Source: Gammaproteobacteria bacterium (GTDB lineage Bacteria; Pseudomonadota; Gammaproteobacteria; Arenicellales; Arenicellaceae). Taken from it: a DNA stretch of 60,708 nucleotides. Under the pieces are notes generated by a model that was not told where the DNA came from, ran no database searches, and saw only the letters and a list, made by a program, of their open reading frames with translations. The translations under genes and the position numbers were made by a program. The DNA is taken from contig JABDKW010000062.1 of assembly GCA_013002025.1 (NCBI GenBank), positions 1-60,708 on the forward strand. The letters are read 5' to 3'. This document shows, in pieces, positions 59,488 through 60,708 of this stretch (position 1 is its first letter; each line of letters starts with the position of its first letter).

Positions 59488-60390
59488 TTACCCGCTGTCG
59501 CGGTCATCCAGATACACGCCAAAGGCATCGGCCTGGCTCTCTTCCGCATAACGCTGCACCATGGTGCGCAACGCCGAATCATCAATCTTGTCATAGGGAA
59601 TATCATCTAAGCCCACCCACTGCGCTCGATCGGAATTCAGCTCGCCCTCCACGCTGCCGCGGTAGCAGGTATAGGTGCCGCCCAGGTCTTCGTCTTCAAA
59701 CACCGAGAAGATAAAACCGATCTCGGCGCTAAGCCCCATGTCGCCCAGCTGGGCTAATAATCCATCGTCACCACCTAGATGCGCGGCGGCCGGTAACTCC
59801 AGAGCACCGCGATCATTTTGCAGCAACAGAATTCGACCCTCGCTTTCTAATAAGGCTCCCACCGTGGTGCCGCGCGCGCCTTCTTCAGCGGCGATGGCGG
59901 CATCCTTATTCAGACCGATATCAAAGTAACTGCCGCGGAAATACCCCAGCGGGTTGTGATCGGCCGACCCAAAGCCAACCACCCGACCAATCAAGATCAC
60001 ATGGTCGCCGCCGTCGACAGTTTCATGCATTTCACAATCCAGCCAGGCCAGACAATCTTCAATAATCGGGCTGCCGGTGCGCTCCTCGCGAACTGCAAGA
60101 TTGGCAAAGCGATCAGCCACAGGAGATGCAAAGGTATTGGAGATATCACGTTGGTGATCAGTAAGGATGTTGATAGCAAACGAGCCATTGTCCCTGAAAG
60201 CCCGATAATTAGCTGAGCTGTCGGCCAGGCACACCAACACCAGCGGCGGCTCCAGCGACAGCGAGGTAAAGCTGTTAGCGGTAAAACCTATGCGTTCGCC
60301 ATCCGGAGTGCGGGCAGTCACCACTGTAACGCCGGTCATAAATGAACCCAATACGTTACGGAATTGCTTTAGATCAAACTGCTCAGTCAC
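59488..60390 (-). CDS. flavin reductase domain fused to a degenerate Nudix-like domain
   Basis: The 300-residue protein starts at GTG. Residues about 8-165 are a flavin reductase (FMN-binding split barrel): GSFMTGVTVVT, GFTANSFTSLSLEPPLVLVCL, FAINILTD and VILIGRVVGF. Residues about 175-285 look like a Nudix fold (GRILLLQND, then an acidic YTCYRGSVEGELNSDRAQWVGLDDIP), but the REx2EExG catalytic box is not intact. The C-terminal part may therefore bind a nucleotide flavin ligand without hydrolysing it. It likely supplies reduced flavin to a monooxygenase not seen here. Confidence 0.75.
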   Translation of the reverse strand: MTEQFDLKQFRNVLGSFMTGVTVVTARTPDGERIGFTANSFTSLSLEPPLVLVCLADSSANYRAFRDNGSFAINILTDHQRDISNTFASPVADRFANLAVREERTGSPIIEDCLAWLDCEMHETVDGGDHVILIGRVVGFGSADHNPLGYFRGSYFDIGLNKDAAIAAEEGARGTTVGALLESEGRILLLQNDRGALELPAAAHLGGDDGLLAQLGDMGLSAEIGFIFSVFEDEDLGGTYTCYRGSVEGELNSDRAQWVGLDDIPYDKIDDSALRTMVQRYAEESQADAFGVYLDDRDSG

Positions 60391-60450
60391 TGAAGGGACC
60401 CTTTTTCGTTTTTTTAATATAAGACGCCGCTTAACCTTAACATTACTGCT

Positions 60451-60708
60451 CTAACTGGCAACCCAGGCATTAATCTTATCGAGTAAATCTCTCTGCACCT
60501 GCACGCCATCACGTTCGGTGCGCTGGCGCGCCTGCTTGCCCTTATCGCCGGGCAAATGCGCCCCTTCCTGATCGGCAATGGCCGCCACCAAGGCAGCGAC
60601 TCGCTCAGCAAACACGTCGCCGGAAAACGCCTGCGGGTCAAACGCAATAAAGCACTGGCCGGTTCCCGGAGGGCCACCGGCGGTGCCGGCGAAGGGGCTG
60701 GCATCTTT
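60451..60708 (-). CDS. C-terminal part of Ldh_2-family malate/L-lactate dehydrogenase-like protein (partial)
   Basis: The open minus-strand frame from the window edge to TAG at 60451-60453 gives 85 residues. It includes GTGQCFIAFDPQAFSG, then a helix-rich stretch and GAHLPGDKGKQARQRT, ending LLDKINAWVAS. This is the C-terminus of the NAD(P)-dependent Ldh_2 group (malate, ureidoglycolate or sulfolactate dehydrogenases). The rest of the gene is beyond the window. The frame-shifted open frame on the same strand starting MPAPSPAPP is a shadow. Confidence 0.75.
   Translation of the reverse strand, partial: KDASPFAGTAGGPPGTGQCFIAFDPQAFSGDVFAERVAALVAAIADQEGAHLPGDKGKQARQRTERDGVQVQRDLLDKINAWVAS

Noticed and set aside
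60414-60704. 96-codon minus-strand open frame at the right edge
   Set aside because: A different frame on the same strand encodes a clear Ldh_2 C-terminus, so this frame is a shadow.

Overview
The window reads as a chromosomal segment of an aerobic, probably marine gammaproteobacterium. The evidence is indirect: a DddP-like DMSP lyase, heterotetrameric sarcosine oxidase genes with a GlxA/GbdR-type regulator, a TRAP transporter, Rieske and 2-oxoglutarate oxygenases, and moderately GC-rich coding sequence from about 9.5 kb onward. No rRNA, tRNA, CRISPR array, transposase, integrase or reverse transcriptase was seen. The genus cannot be fixed from this sequence.

Region 1 (1-9.5 kb) is accessory DNA, visibly richer in A+T. 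It starts with two secreted DUF1566 genes whose 3' ends are near-identical copies. Of the 20 base differences between the copies, 19 fall on codon positions 1 or 2, and each copy is followed by the same small hairpin. That is the pattern expected of variable regions of a diversity-generating retroelement whose template and reverse transcriptase lie elsewhere. Then come eight minus-strand genes: a SIR2-like protein, an endonuclease/exonuclease/phosphatase-family protein, a GIY-YIG nuclease, four membrane proteins and a methyltransferase. A palindromic repeat of about 53 bp lies just 3' of six of the seven units they form.

Region 2 (9.5-22.8 kb) holds the DddP-like gene and a nine-gene minus-strand catabolic operon of unknown substrate (SMR exporter, hydroxyacid dehydrogenase, class II aldolase, 2-oxoglutarate oxygenase, beta-hydroxyacid dehydrogenase, MDR dehydrogenase, enolase-superfamily enzyme, Rieske oxygenase, aldehyde dehydrogenase). 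It is flanked by two LysR genes, and a second enolase-superfamily gene follows.

Region 3 (22.8-36.8 kb) is the core of the window. A minus-strand run of eleven genes combines a dimethylglycine-dehydrogenase-like enzyme, a corrinoid protein, a TmpA/TmpB-like oxygenase pair, DUF1638, MetV and MetF, a methyl-H4folate methyltransferase, a GFA-family protein, an Fe-S corrinoid activator and a non-pyrrolysine MttB homologue. Formate-H4folate ligase is divergent. Read together: a trimethylammonium phosphonate is oxidised to glycine betaine, one methyl passes through a corrinoid protein to H4folate, the other methyls are removed oxidatively, and C1 units leave as formate with ATP gain. Acetogen-type C1 parts are thus wired to O2-dependent enzymes. 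All proteins that must dock on the corrinoid protein carry Arg-rich tails, and the corrinoid protein carries a strongly acidic N-terminus.

Region 4 (36.8-49.7 kb) has an AT-richer pair of surface-glycan-type genes, a second MttB homologue, TRAP transporter genes, soxBDAG and a GlxA-type regulator, which would complete sarcosine to glycine. Region 5 (49.8-60.7 kb) has a five-gene catabolic operon (DHDPS family, aldehyde dehydrogenase, FAD oxidoreductase, two SDRs) divergent from a GntR regulator and a third MttB homologue. It continues with an exported methyltransferase-fold protein, a D-amino-acid-transaminase-like gene, a flavin reductase with a degenerate Nudix-like C-terminus, and the 3' end of an Ldh_2-type dehydrogenase cut by the window edge.
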